Source of the DNA: Saccharothrix sp.
GTDB taxonomy: Bacteria > Actinomycetota > Actinomycetes > Mycobacteriales > Pseudonocardiaceae
Assembly (NCBI RefSeq): GCF_031180885.1
Contig: NZ_JAPSLK010000001.1
Span: forward strand, 399,104 to 463,103
Length of the DNA: 64,000 bases
Reading direction: 5' to 3'
The notes under the pieces are model-generated. The model was not told the origin of the DNA. It made no database searches and saw nothing but the letters and a program-made list of their open reading frames with translations. The stretch's first letter is position 1, and each line of letters begins with the position of its first letter. Of the stretch, positions 35,931 through 48,572 are shown in pieces. A program made the position numbers and the translations under genes.

Positions 35931-36296
35931 ACCCACGCCGGTCCGCCCGGGGCGCGCGGTCGACGCGAGTCCGAGTGGGCGCGCCTTGGGACGTAGCGCC
36001 GGTTCGAGCGGTGGGCGCGCCCCGGGGCGGGTGCCGGTTCGAGAGCGGGGCGCGCGCCCTGGGCCGGGTTCGCACCCGGGGGCGAGGTGCGCGGCGGGGG
36101 CGCGCCCGGGGGCGAGGGGTGCGTCCCCGGGGGTGGCGGGAGCGGCGCGGCGGTCGCGCCCGGGGGGCGGTCGAGGCGGGTTCGAGGGCGGCCGGGGCGG
36201 TCGCGGGAGGACTGCCGGAGGGCTGCCGGAGGCGCCCGCGACCGCCACCAGGGCGGCACGACCGGCGGGTGCGGGCGAGTCAACCGGCGGGAAAAG
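35931..36296. other. Extremely G-rich non-coding stretch
   Basis: The plus strand is made of G runs and GGCGCGC/CGCCCGGGGGCGAGG-like units (for example around 36078 and 36106). There is no plausible gene: every open frame is Gly/Arg/Ala low complexity. The G-runs could form quadruplexes on the plus strand next to the origin. Confidence 0.7.
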
Positions 36297-36660
36297 TTGT
36301 CCACAACGCCCAGGAACCGCCTCGTTCGGGGGAGATCCAGGCCACGATCACCCTGTGCAGCACCCGGGGAGAACTCGACCCACACCCGGGGATGCACCCG
36401 GGGACAACTCGGCCGATCTGTGGACCGAACGGACCACCGCGGTAGTTCTCCCCGGGGGCGGCGATCTGTCCCCGGGTGACAACCCGTGTCCGTCCACACC
36501 GCCAACCGGGCGACGAGCAGCGGGAACGGACGTTGTCCACACAATCCACAGCCCTTACTGCTGTTGCGGTTGTCTTCCCTTGAAGAGATGAACAAAGAAA
36601 AAACAGCCGGCGTGGACACCCGGGGACAGGGCTCGCCCCCAGGGCGACACCCGGGTGCGC
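36297..36660. other. oriC: Replication origin oriC
   Basis: Between dnaA and dnaN lie perfect DnaA boxes TTGTCCACA at 36297-36305 and 36533-36541, weaker ones (CAATCCACA 36542-36550; TGTGGACCG near 36419; CGTCCACA near 36490), six copies of a TTSTCCCCGGGTG-like motif (36361, 36383, 36395, 36444, 36465, 36617), and the only A-rich segment nearby (about 36580-36604), a candidate unwinding element. Gene context (dnaA, dnaN, recF, gyrB/A, parS cluster) supports the call. Confidence 0.88.
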
Positions 36661-36813
36661 CCCGAGGTGACGAAGTACCGGAGGAAGCTCTACGGTGGAG
36701 CCTCCGCGCCGAGGGTCGGAACGATCCGGCGAGGGACGCGGCTCCCCGAACCCCACCGCAACGCACGCTGCTGTGGGTCATGCCGACTTGAGGAACTTGA
36801 GAAAGGACGCCTC

Positions 36814-37950
36814 ATGAAGATCCGCGTCGAGCGCGACGGCCTGGCCGACGCCGTCGCCTGGGTCGCGCGCAGCCTGCCGTCCCGGCCGCCGGTCCCGGTG
36901 CTCGGCGGCGTGCTGCTCGATGCCGGGGCCGAGGACGGGTCGGGCGACGCGCTCACCGTCTCCGGGTTCGACTACGAGGTCTCCGCCCAGTGCGGCGTGC
37001 CGGCGACGATCGCGGACGGCGGCAAGGCGCTCGTCAGCGGCCGGCTGCTGGCCGACATCACCAAGGCGCTGCCCAACCACCCCGTCGAGATCGCGGTGGA
37101 CGGCGCGCGCATGACGATCAGCTGCGGCAGCGCCCGGTTCAGCCTGCCGACCATGCCGGTCGAGGACTACCCGCAGCTGCCGTCCATGCCGCAGCTCGTC
37201 GGCGAGCTGCCGGGCGAGGTGTTCGGCGAGGCGGTCAACCAGGTCGCGGTCGCGGCGGGCAAGGACGACACGCTGCCGATGCTGACCGGCGTCCGGCTGG
37301 AGATCGGCGAGGGCAAGCTGACCCTCGTGGCGACCGACCGGTTCCGGCTCGCGATGCGTGAGTTCGAGTGGGCGCCCAACGCCGAGCTCGGCGAGGTCGC
37401 CGTGCTGGTCCCGGCCAAGACGCTCAACGACTCCGCCAAGACGCTCGGGGCGTCCGGCGCGAAGGTCGAGCTGTCGCTCGCGGCCAACGACGGGCTGCTG
37501 GGCCTGTCCGGCACCGGCCGCCGCACCACCACCCGCCTGCTCGACGCCGACTTCCCCAAGTACCGCCAGCTGCTGCCGACCGAGCACTCGGCCGCCGCGG
37601 TCATCGAGGTCGACACGCTGGTGCAGGCGATCAAGCGCGTGTCGCTGGTCGCCGAGCGCGGCACCCAGGTGCGCCTGGAGTTCGTCGACTCGGCCCTGCG
37701 CCTGTCCGCCGGCGGCGACGACGAGGGCAGCGCGGAGGAGGAGCTGCCGGTCGAGTACACCGGCGACCCGGTGACCATCGCGTTCAACCCGACCTACCTG
37801 CTCGAGGGCCTGCAGGCGGTGCGGACCCCGCGCGCCCACCTGTCCTTCACCACCCCGAGCCGCCCGGCGCTGCTCAAGCCGGTGGACGAGGATGGCAACG
37901 TGGCGCCGGGCTACCTCTACCTGCTCATGCCCGTGCGCCTGCCCGGCTGA
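36814..37950 (+). CDS. dnaN: DNA polymerase III sliding clamp (beta)
   Basis: This 378-residue protein has three repeated clamp domains: the N-terminal [21 protein letters not shown] type start, the central [28 protein letters not shown], and the C-terminal YLLEGL...LLKPV and YLLMPVRL end that forms the partner-binding groove. It tethers polymerase to DNA. ATG 36814 follows GAAAGGA; an upstream in-frame start is outside the family. It is followed closely by gnd and recF. Confidence 0.98.
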   Translation: MKIRVERDGLADAVAWVARSLPSRPPVPVLGGVLLDAGAEDGSGDALTVSGFDYEVSAQCGVPATIADGGKALVSGRLLADITKALPNHPVEIAVDGARMTISCGSARFSLPTMPVEDYPQLPSMPQLVGELPGEVFGEAVNQVAVAAGKDDTLPMLTGVRLEIGEGKLTLVATDRFRLAMREFEWAPNAELGEVAVLVPAKTLNDSAKTLGASGAKVELSLAANDGLLGLSGTGRRTTTRLLDADFPKYRQLLPTEHSAAAVIEVDTLVQAIKRVSLVAERGTQVRLEFVDSALRLSAGGDDEGSAEEELPVEYTGDPVTIAFNPTYLLEGLQAVRTPRAHLSFTTPSRPALLKPVDEDGNVAPGYLYLLMPVRLPG

Positions 37951-37980
37951 TCCAAGAACTTCCAGGGGAGAGGAACCACC

Positions 37981-38895
37981 GTGCAGCTCGGACTCGTCGG
38001 CCTCGGCAAGATGGGGTTCAACATGCGCGAGCGGATTCGCCGCGCGGGCCACGAGGTGGTGGGCTACGACCGGAACCCGGACGTGACCGACGCCGACTCG
38101 CTGGCCGACATGGTGGCGAAGCTGGAGTCGCCGCGCGTCGTGTGGGTGATGGTGCCCGCCGGTGACATCACCCGGCAGACGATCGCCGAACTCGGCGAGC
38201 TGCTGTCCCCGGGCGACCTCGTGATCGACGGCGGCAACTCGCGGTTCACCGACGACACCAAGAACGCCGAGGGGCTGGGCGCCAAGGGGATCGGCTACCT
38301 GGACTGCGGCGTGTCCGGTGGCGTGTGGGGCCTGGAGAACGGCTACGGCCTGATGGTCGGCGGCGAGCCCGAGCACGTCGAGCGCGCCATGCCGATCTTC
38401 GACGCGCTGCGCCCGGAGGGTCCGCGCGAGGAGGGCTTCGCGCACGCCGGCCGGGTGGGCGCGGGCCACTTCGCCAAGATGGTGCACAACGGCATCGAGT
38501 ACGGCCTGATGCAGGCCTACGCCGAGGGCTTCGAGCTGCTGGAGGCCTCGAAGGTCGTCGAGGACGTGCCGGCCACGATCAAGGCGTGGCAGCGCGGCAC
38601 CGTCGTCCGGTCCTGGCTGCTGGACCTGCTGGTCCGCGCGCTGGAGTCGGACCCGGAGCTGGACGACCTGCGCGGCCACGTCGAGGACTCCGGCGAGGGC
38701 CGGTGGACGGTCGAGGAGGCGATCAACCACGCGGTGCCCGCGCCGGTGATCTCCGCCGCGCTGTTCGCCCGGTTCGCCTCGCGCCAGGACGACTCGCCGG
38801 CGATGCGGGCGGTGGCGGCGCTGCGCAACCAGTTCGGCGGGCACGCGGTGGTGTCGGCCGGTCCGTCGTCGGGCACCGGAACCACGCAGAGCTGA
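37981..38895 (+). CDS. gnd: 6-phosphogluconate dehydrogenase (decarboxylating), short form
   Basis: The 304-residue enzyme of the short GndA/YqeC type oxidises 6-phosphogluconate to ribulose 5-phosphate. It has the NAD(P) motif [12 protein letters not shown] at 4-15, [31 protein letters not shown] and [19 protein letters not shown] with the catalytic lysine. It sits between dnaN and recF as in many actinobacteria. GTG 37981 has GGAGAGG upstream. Housekeeping long-form Gnd is not in this window. Confidence 0.94.
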   Translation: MQLGLVGLGKMGFNMRERIRRAGHEVVGYDRNPDVTDADSLADMVAKLESPRVVWVMVPAGDITRQTIAELGELLSPGDLVIDGGNSRFTDDTKNAEGLGAKGIGYLDCGVSGGVWGLENGYGLMVGGEPEHVERAMPIFDALRPEGPREEGFAHAGRVGAGHFAKMVHNGIEYGLMQAYAEGFELLEASKVVEDVPATIKAWQRGTVVRSWLLDLLVRALESDPELDDLRGHVEDSGEGRWTVEEAINHAVPAPVISAALFARFASRQDDSPAMRAVAALRNQFGGHAVVSAGPSSGTGTTQS

Positions 38896-38896
38896 G

Positions 38897-40012
38897 TTGT
38901 ACGTCAGACACCTCCAGGTGACCGACTTCCGGTCCTGGGAGCAGGCGGACCTGGCGTTCGAGCCGGGGGTGAGCGTCCTGGTCGGGCGCAACGGCCAGGG
39001 CAAGACCAACCTGGTCGAGGCGCTGGGCTACGTCGCGACCCTCGGCTCGCACCGGGTGGCGACCGACGCGCCGCTGATCCGGCACGGCGCGCCGCGCGCG
39101 GTGGTGCGGGCGGCCGTGGTCAACGAGGGCCGCGAGCTGCTGGTCGAGCTGGAGATCACGGCGGGCAAGGCGAACCGGGCGCGGATCAACCGCGGCCCGG
39201 TGCCGCGCCCGCGCGACGTGCTGGGCATCCTCCGGACGGTGCTGTTCGCGCCGGAGGACCTGGCGCTGGTGCGCGGCGACCCCGGCGAGCGGCGGCGGTT
39301 CATGGACGAGCTGCTGACCACCCGGTCGCCCCGGTTCGCCGGGGTGCGCTCCGACTACGAGCGCGTCCTCAAGCAGCGCGGCGCGTTGTTGAAGAGCGTG
39401 AAGGCGGCGCGGTCGGCGGACATCTCGACGCTGGACGTGTGGGACGGGCACCTGGCGCGGCACGGCGCGGAGCTGCTGGCGGGCCGGTTGGACCTGGTGG
39501 CGGACATCGCGCCGCACGTGGCGCAGGCGTACGCCGAGGTCGCGCCCGAGTCGCGGCCGGCTCGGATCGCGTACCGGTCGAGTCTGGGCGATGCTTTCCC
39601 GGGAACGCATGATCGGGACGCGTTGGAGGAGTCGTTGCTGGTGGAGCTGCGCCGGGTGCGGTCGCAGGAGGTCGAGCGGGGCGTGTGCCTCGTCGGGCCG
39701 CACCGCGACGACCTCGACCTGGCGCTGGGCGACCTGCCCGCGAAGGGCTACGCCAGTCACGGCGAGTCGTGGTCGTTCGCGCTGGCGCTGCGGCTCGGCG
39801 GGTACGAGCTGCTGCGCGCGGAGGGCGCCGAACCGGTGCTCGTGCTGGACGACGTGTTCGCCGAACTCGACCGCGGCCGGCGGCGGCAGCTGGCGAAGGT
39901 GGCGGCCGGCGCGGAGCAGGTGCTGATCACCGCGGCGGTCGCGGAGGACGTGCCGGTGGAGCTGGACGGGGTCCGGTTCGAGGTCGGCCACGGGGAGGTG
40001 CGCCGTGTCTGA
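38897..40012 (+). CDS. recF: DNA replication and repair protein RecF
   Basis: This 371-residue SMC-like ATPase loads RecA at gaps with RecO and RecR. Walker A is [14 protein letters not shown] (about 35-48), the signature region is [17 protein letters not shown] and Walker B is [15 protein letters not shown] 38897 begins 1 bp after the gnd stop (38895), so translation is coupled. Its end overlaps the start of dciA by 8 bp. Confidence 0.97.
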   Translation: MYVRHLQVTDFRSWEQADLAFEPGVSVLVGRNGQGKTNLVEALGYVATLGSHRVATDAPLIRHGAPRAVVRAAVVNEGRELLVELEITAGKANRARINRGPVPRPRDVLGILRTVLFAPEDLALVRGDPGERRRFMDELLTTRSPRFAGVRSDYERVLKQRGALLKSVKAARSADISTLDVWDGHLARHGAELLAGRLDLVADIAPHVAQAYAEVAPESRPARIAYRSSLGDAFPGTHDRDALEESLLVELRRVRSQEVERGVCLVGPHRDDLDLALGDLPAKGYASHGESWSFALALRLGGYELLRAEGAEPVLVLDDVFAELDRGRRRQLAKVAAGAEQVLITAAVAEDVPVELDGVRFEVGHGEVRRV

Positions 40013-40631
40013 CGCACTACCCCAAAAGGGTGTGATCGGTGGCACATCTGGGGACAACCCTGTGGATGGTGTGGATAACTCCGGCACGGACAGGGATTTG
40101 TCCACACCTGAAGTCACCCCAGAGGGTGGTTTGCGGGGGTCCGACCTGGCTCGCGCGGCACTCGAAGCGGCCCGCGCGTCGGCCAAGGAACGCGGCGCGC
40201 GCGTCCGGAAGGGCGGTCGGGGTGGTGCGGGCGCACGCCGCCGGCGCCGCTCGTGGTCCGGCCCCGGGCCCGACGACCGCGACCCCCAGCCGCTGGGCCG
40301 GCTCGCGTCGCGGATCGCCGCCGACCGCGGCTGGACCGAGCGCCTCGCGGCCGGCCAGGTCTTCGCGCGGTGGGGGAAACTGGTCGGCGAGGACGTGGCC
40401 GAGCACGCCCAGCCCATCGCGTTCAGCGAAGGCGAGCTGACCGTCCAGGCCGACTCGACCGCGTGGGCCACGCAGCTGCGGCTGCTCCAGCGGGAACTGC
40501 TCAAGAAGATCGCGGCGGGGGTCGGCAACGGGGTCGTGCTGCGGCTGAAGGTGCAGGGCCCGGCGGCGCCGAGCTGGCGCTACGGCCCGCTGCACGTCCC
40601 CGGTCGCGGACCGCGTGACACCTACGGGTGA
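40005..40631 (+). CDS. dciA: DciA-type helicase loader (DUF721)
   Basis: This 208-residue protein has a disordered N-terminal half with the basic patch RRRRRS, and a C-terminal DUF721/DciA domain ([15 protein letters not shown] ... [19 protein letters not shown] ... [17 protein letters not shown]). DciA loads the replicative helicase DnaB in bacteria without DnaC. GTG 40005 overlaps recF. The first 35 codons contain two perfect DnaA boxes (40070 and 40098). If these boxes have a role, the N-terminal peptide may be a by-product of DNA constraints. Confidence 0.93.
   Translation: MSDALPQKGVIGGTSGDNPVDGVDNSGTDRDLSTPEVTPEGGLRGSDLARAALEAARASAKERGARVRKGGRGGAGARRRRRSWSGPGPDDRDPQPLGRLASRIAADRGWTERLAAGQVFARWGKLVGEDVAEHAQPIAFSEGELTVQADSTAWATQLRLLQRELLKKIAAGVGNGVVLRLKVQGPAAPSWRYGPLHVPGRGPRDTYG
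40070..40106. promoter_or_regulatory. DnaA-box pair inside dciA
   Basis: TGTGGATAA (40070-40078, the reverse of TTATCCACA) and TTGTCCACA (40098-40106) face each other, 28 bp between starts; a degenerate TGTGGATGG lies at 40061. Confidence 0.8.
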
Positions 40632-40789
40632 GTCGCACCAGGCGCTCAGCGGCGATCCTGTGGCGCGGTGAGCGCTCACCAGGCGATTCGCACCCCGTCA
40701 ACGGCCGTCCGGACCCATCCTCGTTCACTTCGGCCCGTCTGTGAGCAAACCAGGGGTGTCCTTGGTGGGTTTCTGCGCACCCCGCCCGG

Positions 40790-40795
40790 TAGAAT
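40790..40795 (+). promoter_or_regulatory. Predicted -10 element for gyrB
   Basis: TAGAAT is a near-consensus -10 hexamer, 74 bp before the gyrB start; no clear -35 at normal spacing was found. The 237-bp gap to dciA holds nothing else recognisable. Confidence 0.45.
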
Positions 40796-40805
40796 CGAGG
40801 GGTAG

Positions 40806-42839
<2,034 letters not shown>

Positions 42840-42882
42840 CCCCCTCCACCCGCAGGCCGGAAGTCGAAGAGGAAGAAGGACC

Positions 42883-45393
<2,511 letters not shown>

Positions 45394-45418
45394 CGCGACG
45401 AGAGGTTGAGGACTGCTC

Positions 45419-46210
45419 GTGACTTCACCCGACAAACCAGAGGACAAGACCGCGGTGATCACCCGGCCCGGTGCCGAGAAGACACCCGGTGAGGAGCCGA
45501 CGGTGCAGACGTCGTCCGGCCAGGGCACGTCGGGTGGTGACGCGCCGGCGCCCGCCGAGCAGGAGGCGCCGGCCACGCCCCCGCCGTGGGCGCGGGTGGC
45601 CAGTGACGCGCAGTACGCCGAGGCCAAGCAGGTCGGCCCGGGCGACCCGCCGCCCGAGCAGCCCGCCGAGGAGGCCTCCGGGGCGCAGCCCGCGTACCCG
45701 GCCCAGGACCCGGACACGGTCGCCGTGGCGCGGCCGGTCATCACCGGCACCGCGGCACCCCAGGGCGCCGCGCGGACCTCGGTGAACCTGGGTGCGGCCA
45801 ACGGTCGCCCGGCCGCGGCGGCGCCGTCCGCGCGCCGGCCGGGCCGGGGGCCGCGGCGGGCGAGCCTGCAGGTCAAGCGGGTCGACCCGTGGTCGGTGCT
45901 GAAGCTGGCCCTGGTGCTCAGCGTGGCGCTGTTCTTCGTGTGGCTGGTGGCGGTCGGCGTCCTGTACGGCGTGCTGAACGGCATGGGCGTGTGGGACAAG
46001 ATCAACAACACCGCCAACGACCTGCTCCAGGGCAACGAGGCCTCCGGCGACCCGCTGATCAGCGCCGGGCGCGTGTTCGGCGTGGCGGCGATCGTCGGCG
46101 CGGTCAACATCGTGCTGTTCACGGCGCTGGCCACGGTCGGCGCGTTCGTCTACAACGTGTCGGCGGACCTCGCGGGCGGGCTGGAAGTGACCCTCTCCGA
46201 GCGCGAGTAG
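45419..46210 (+). CDS. DUF3566 transmembrane protein
   Basis: The protein has 263 residues. A disordered Pro/Ala/Glu-rich N-terminal 140 residues is followed by [20 protein letters not shown], the start of the DUF3566 domain with two transmembrane helices (about 158-182 and 215-240). In actinobacteria this gene nearly always follows gyrA (Rv0007 position). GTG 45419 lies 25 bp after gyrA, so it is probably co-transcribed. Its function is unknown; the long acidic tail may bind cytoplasmic partners. Confidence 0.92.
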   Translation: MTSPDKPEDKTAVITRPGAEKTPGEEPTVQTSSGQGTSGGDAPAPAEQEAPATPPPWARVASDAQYAEAKQVGPGDPPPEQPAEEASGAQPAYPAQDPDTVAVARPVITGTAAPQGAARTSVNLGAANGRPAAAAPSARRPGRGPRRASLQVKRVDPWSVLKLALVLSVALFFVWLVAVGVLYGVLNGMGVWDKINNTANDLLQGNEASGDPLISAGRVFGVAAIVGAVNIVLFTALATVGAFVYNVSADLAGGLEVTLSERE

Positions 46211-46265
46211 CACCCGATTTGGGGCCGCGACGGGCGATCGTGTACTGTTGCCGTCGTTGCCCCGA

Positions 46266-46339
46266 GGGCCTATAGCTCAGGCGGTTAGAGCGCTTCACTG
46301 ATAATGAAGAGGTCGGAGGTTCAAGTCCTCCTAGGCCCA
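46266..46339 (+). tRNA. tRNA-Ile (GAT)
   Basis: The 74-nt cloverleaf has acceptor GGGCCTA/TAGGCCC, D arm AGCTC...GAGC, anticodon stem CTTCA/TGAAG with GAT at 46300-46302, and T arm GGAGG-TTCAAGT-CCTCC. CCA is not encoded (ACCGG follows). Confidence 0.97.
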
Positions 46340-46374
46340 CCGGAAGTTTCACAGGATTGCAGAGGGGAACTGCT

Positions 46375-46494
46375 GTGAAGAAGATCATCGCACTTGTCGC
46401 CGTCGCCGGTGCGGTTCTGTTCTTCGTCAAGCGCAGCCGCTCGGCCAAGGCCGACGCTGACCTGTGGCGCGAGGCCACCGCCCCCACCGACTGA
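46375..46494 (+). CDS. DLW-39 family small protein
   Basis: The 39-residue protein starts at GTG 46375, behind AGAGGGG, and reads MKKIIALVAVAGAVLFFVKR followed by a basic SRSAK and the name-giving ADADLWREAT. One membrane helix (about 4-19) is followed by a cytoplasmic tail. The DLW-39 family is defined by exactly this length and motif and is found near tRNA-Ile/Ala after gyrA in actinobacteria. It is too small to be noticed by most gene searches. Its function is unknown. Confidence 0.93.
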   Translation: MKKIIALVAVAGAVLFFVKRSRSAKADADLWREATAPTD

Positions 46495-46527
46495 TCCCGC
46501 GAGGGCGGTGCTGCCGCCCCTCGCGAG

Positions 46528-46600
46528 GGGGACGTAGCTCAATTGGCAGAGCACCGCCTTTGCAAGGCGGGGGTTAGGGGTTCGATTCCCCTCGTCTCCA
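46528..46600 (+). tRNA. tRNA-Ala (TGC)
   Basis: The 73-nt cloverleaf has acceptor GGGGACG/CGTCTCC (one G-T pair), anticodon stem CCGCC/GGCGG with TGC at 46561-46563, and T arm AGGGG-TTCGATT-CCCCT. It ends in the discriminator A; CCA is not encoded. Confidence 0.97.
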
Positions 46601-46662
46601 CTCGACCGCCGGCCCCGTCTGCTCGGCGGAACGCCTTCGCACTTGTCGGTCATCGTCTTTCC

Positions 46663-46707
46663 TGTGGGGGCCGAGCCCCCACACCCCAGCCGGGGGCACG
46701 CCCCCGG
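46663..46707. repeat. Tandem GC hairpins (REP-like)
   Basis: Two adjacent perfect hairpins occur: TGTGGGGGC with GCCCCCACA (46663-46671/46675-46683), and CCGGGGGC with GCCCCCGG (46690-46697/46700-46707). Such GTGGGGGC...GCCCCCAC elements recur in genomes of this group. They may also end the tRNA transcript. Confidence 0.75.
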
Positions 46708-46776
46708 ACCCCTATCCCGGGGTTGGCTCGCGAAGATCGCGGGCCTTTTGGCGTTTCCGCGATCGGGGGGACCGCT

Positions 46777-47370
46777 GTGGGCATCGTCACGTGCGGCATC
46801 ACGGTCTCGGTCGACGGGTTCGTCGCCGGGCCGGACCAGACCGTCGAGGACCCGCTGGGCGTGGACGGCGAGCTCCTGCACCGCTGGATGTTCGAGCAGG
46901 CCGAGCAGCACCCGGCCGAGCTGGCGGCGATCACCGACGCGGGCGCGTTCGTGATGGGCCGGAACATGTTCGGCCCGGTCCGCGGCGAGTGGGAGGGCGA
47001 CTGGCGCGGCTGGTGGGGCGACGACCCGCCGTACCACGCGCCGGTGTTCGTGCTCACGCACCACCCGCGCGAGCCGGTCGAGATGGTCGGCGGCACCACG
47101 TTCCACTTCGTCACCGACGGTGTCGAGGCGGCGCTGGAGCGTGCGCGTGAGGTGGCCGGTGAGCGGAACGTCGCGGTCGCGGGCGGTGCGTCGGTGGTCA
47201 ACCAGTGCCTGGCGGCCGGGCTGATCGACGAGCTGTGGCTGCACGTCGCGCCCATGACGCTCGGCGGCGGCGCCCGCCTGTTCGAGGGCGTCGGCCGGTT
47301 GGACCTCGAACCCCTGGAGAGCCGCGGCACCGACCTGGTCACGCACACCAGGTACCGCGTGCGGGGGTGA
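46777..47370 (+). CDS. Dihydrofolate-reductase-like (RibD_C) family protein
   Basis: The 197-residue protein has the RibD_C/DHFR-like fold: ITVSVDGFVAGPDQ at the start, FVMGRNMFGP, VFVLTHHPREPVE and VAGGASVVNQCLAAGLIDELWLHVAP. This family of small NADPH-binding reductases is widespread in actinobacteria, and few members have known substrates. GTG 46777 follows GGGGGG; an upstream extension overlaps the tRNA-Ala and is rejected. It converges on the DoxX gene across a terminator. Confidence 0.9.
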   Translation: MGIVTCGITVSVDGFVAGPDQTVEDPLGVDGELLHRWMFEQAEQHPAELAAITDAGAFVMGRNMFGPVRGEWEGDWRGWWGDDPPYHAPVFVLTHHPREPVEMVGGTTFHFVTDGVEAALERAREVAGERNVAVAGGASVVNQCLAAGLIDELWLHVAPMTLGGGARLFEGVGRLDLEPLESRGTDLVTHTRYRVRG

Positions 47371-47397
47371 GGTGGGGCGTCGCGAGGACGCCCCACC
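47371..47397. terminator. Bidirectional terminator between the reductase and DoxX genes
   Basis: An 11-bp perfect stem (47371-47381 with 47387-47397) and 5-nt loop lies directly after the reductase stop. Confidence 0.88.
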
Positions 47398-47405
47398 CCG
47401 TGCCC

Positions 47406-47828
47406 CTAGACGTGCGCGGGCCTCGTCGACCCGGTGTCCTTCCGGGAGGAGATCACCCGGTCGAGCGCCCACGCGCCCGGCCCGGTGAACACCAGCAGCA
47501 GGAACACCCACGAGTACACGGCGGCCAGCTCCCCGTGGTTCTCGATCGGCAGCAGACCCTGGGGCTGGTGCACCACGAAGTACGCGTACGCCATCGCACC
47601 CGACGAGACGAAAGCGGCGACCCGCGTCCCCAGTCCGAGCACGATCAGCGCGCCGCCGACCAGTTCGATCACGCCGGCGGGTCCGGACGGCCAGGACGTG
47701 ATGGACACCGCGCCCTTCGAACCAAGCACCCCGAACAGCTTCTGTGCGCCGTGGCACACGAACAACACTCCGACGACGATCCTGAACAGCGCCAACGCGT
47801 GATTTCGGCCGCGGTCCAACACGTTCAT
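47406..47828 (-). CDS. DoxX family membrane protein
   Basis: The 140-residue protein has four transmembrane segments (about 12-30, 52-70, 74-90, 103-125) and the DoxX pattern FRIVVGVLFVCHGAQKLFG then ELVGGALIVLGLGTRVAAF. DoxX-like proteins are linked to thiol and oxidative-stress membrane complexes in mycobacteria, where DoxX works with SodA and SseA; that link is not testable here. ATG 47828. It stands alone. Confidence 0.9.
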   Translation of the reverse strand: MNVLDRGRNHALALFRIVVGVLFVCHGAQKLFGVLGSKGAVSITSWPSGPAGVIELVGGALIVLGLGTRVAAFVSSGAMAYAYFVVHQPQGLLPIENHGELAAVYSWVFLLLVFTGPGAWALDRVISSRKDTGSTRPAHV

Positions 47829-47971
47829 AACGAGTCAGTCCTCACGTTGCAGGGCGGCCTGGCAGGGTGAGTCCAAGCTAGCGCCGTGCACGCGGTGTGC
47901 CTAGGTGGTTTCGGATTCAATCAAGTGGCCGCCGTTGGGCCGAAAAGCCCATCTGGTTGACTCTCGGCCCT

Positions 47972-48520
47972 ATGAACCGAGTGCTGCGAACCGCCCTGCC
48001 CAGCCTGCTCGCCCTCGGCGCCCTGGCCGCGTGCACCGCCGAGCCCGCGACCGTGGCGACCACCGCACCGCCGACTTCCGCGGCCGCGCCCACCACCGCC
48101 GCGCCCGCCGGGCCGCCCCCCGAGCCCCAGCCCACCGCCGACGGCCAGTGCCCGTACCTGGAGTCCTCGTACGTGGCCGAGGCCAACGGCCAGCTCGTCC
48201 GGAAGGTTCGGCTTTCCGCCGACAAGCCCGACCCGGCGTGCTTCTTCTACGCGAACGCGACCGACGTGCAGCTGACCGTGTGGGTGTTCCACGGCACCCC
48301 GGAGACGGCGAAGGCCGTGGTCGACCGGGCCGCGCCGGTGGACAAGTCCAGCCCGGCGAGCGCGCCGGACGGCTGGAAGGGCGGCTCCCTCGTCCTGCCC
48401 GAAGGGGCCGTCTACGCGGTGGCGAAGGGCGGTGACGCGGTCGTCGTGACCAGCAACCAGAAGCAGAGCATCAAGGCCAAGCGGGTCGCCGAGACGGTCG
48501 TGGCCAACCTCGGTCTTTAG
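47972..48520 (+). CDS. DUF2020 lipoprotein
   Basis: This 182-residue putative lipoprotein has a signal peptide with lipobox LAAC (cysteine 21) in LLALGALAACTAEP. A Thr/Pro/Ala-rich linker (about 25-55) precedes a globular DUF2020 domain beginning GQCPYLESSYVAEANGQLV with two cysteines. ATG 47972 gives an ideal signal sequence. Similar proteins occur only in actinobacteria; the function is unknown. A terminator follows. Confidence 0.88.
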   Translation: MNRVLRTALPSLLALGALAACTAEPATVATTAPPTSAAAPTTAAPAGPPPEPQPTADGQCPYLESSYVAEANGQLVRKVRLSADKPDPACFFYANATDVQLTVWVFHGTPETAKAVVDRAAPVDKSSPASAPDGWKGGSLVLPEGAVYAVAKGGDAVVVTSNQKQSIKAKRVAETVVANLGL

Positions 48521-48529
48521 GACGTGCTT

Positions 48530-48561
48530 CGCGCCCGCTCACGCGAGGGTGAGCGGGCGCG
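48530..48561. terminator. Bidirectional terminator (DUF2020 / histone-like tail protein)
   Basis: A 13-bp perfect stem (48530-48542 with 48549-48561) with a 6-nt loop separates convergent genes. Confidence 0.88.
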
Positions 48562-48572
48562 ACGTGCCGGGG

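Noticed and set aside
36655..36813. Longer dnaN start
   Set aside because: The upstream extension lies in oriC sequence and has no clamp similarity; ATG 36814 has a ribosome site and the family N-terminus.
46543..46776. N-terminal extension of the DHFR-like gene
   Set aside because: It would read through the tRNA-Ala gene and the GC hairpins.
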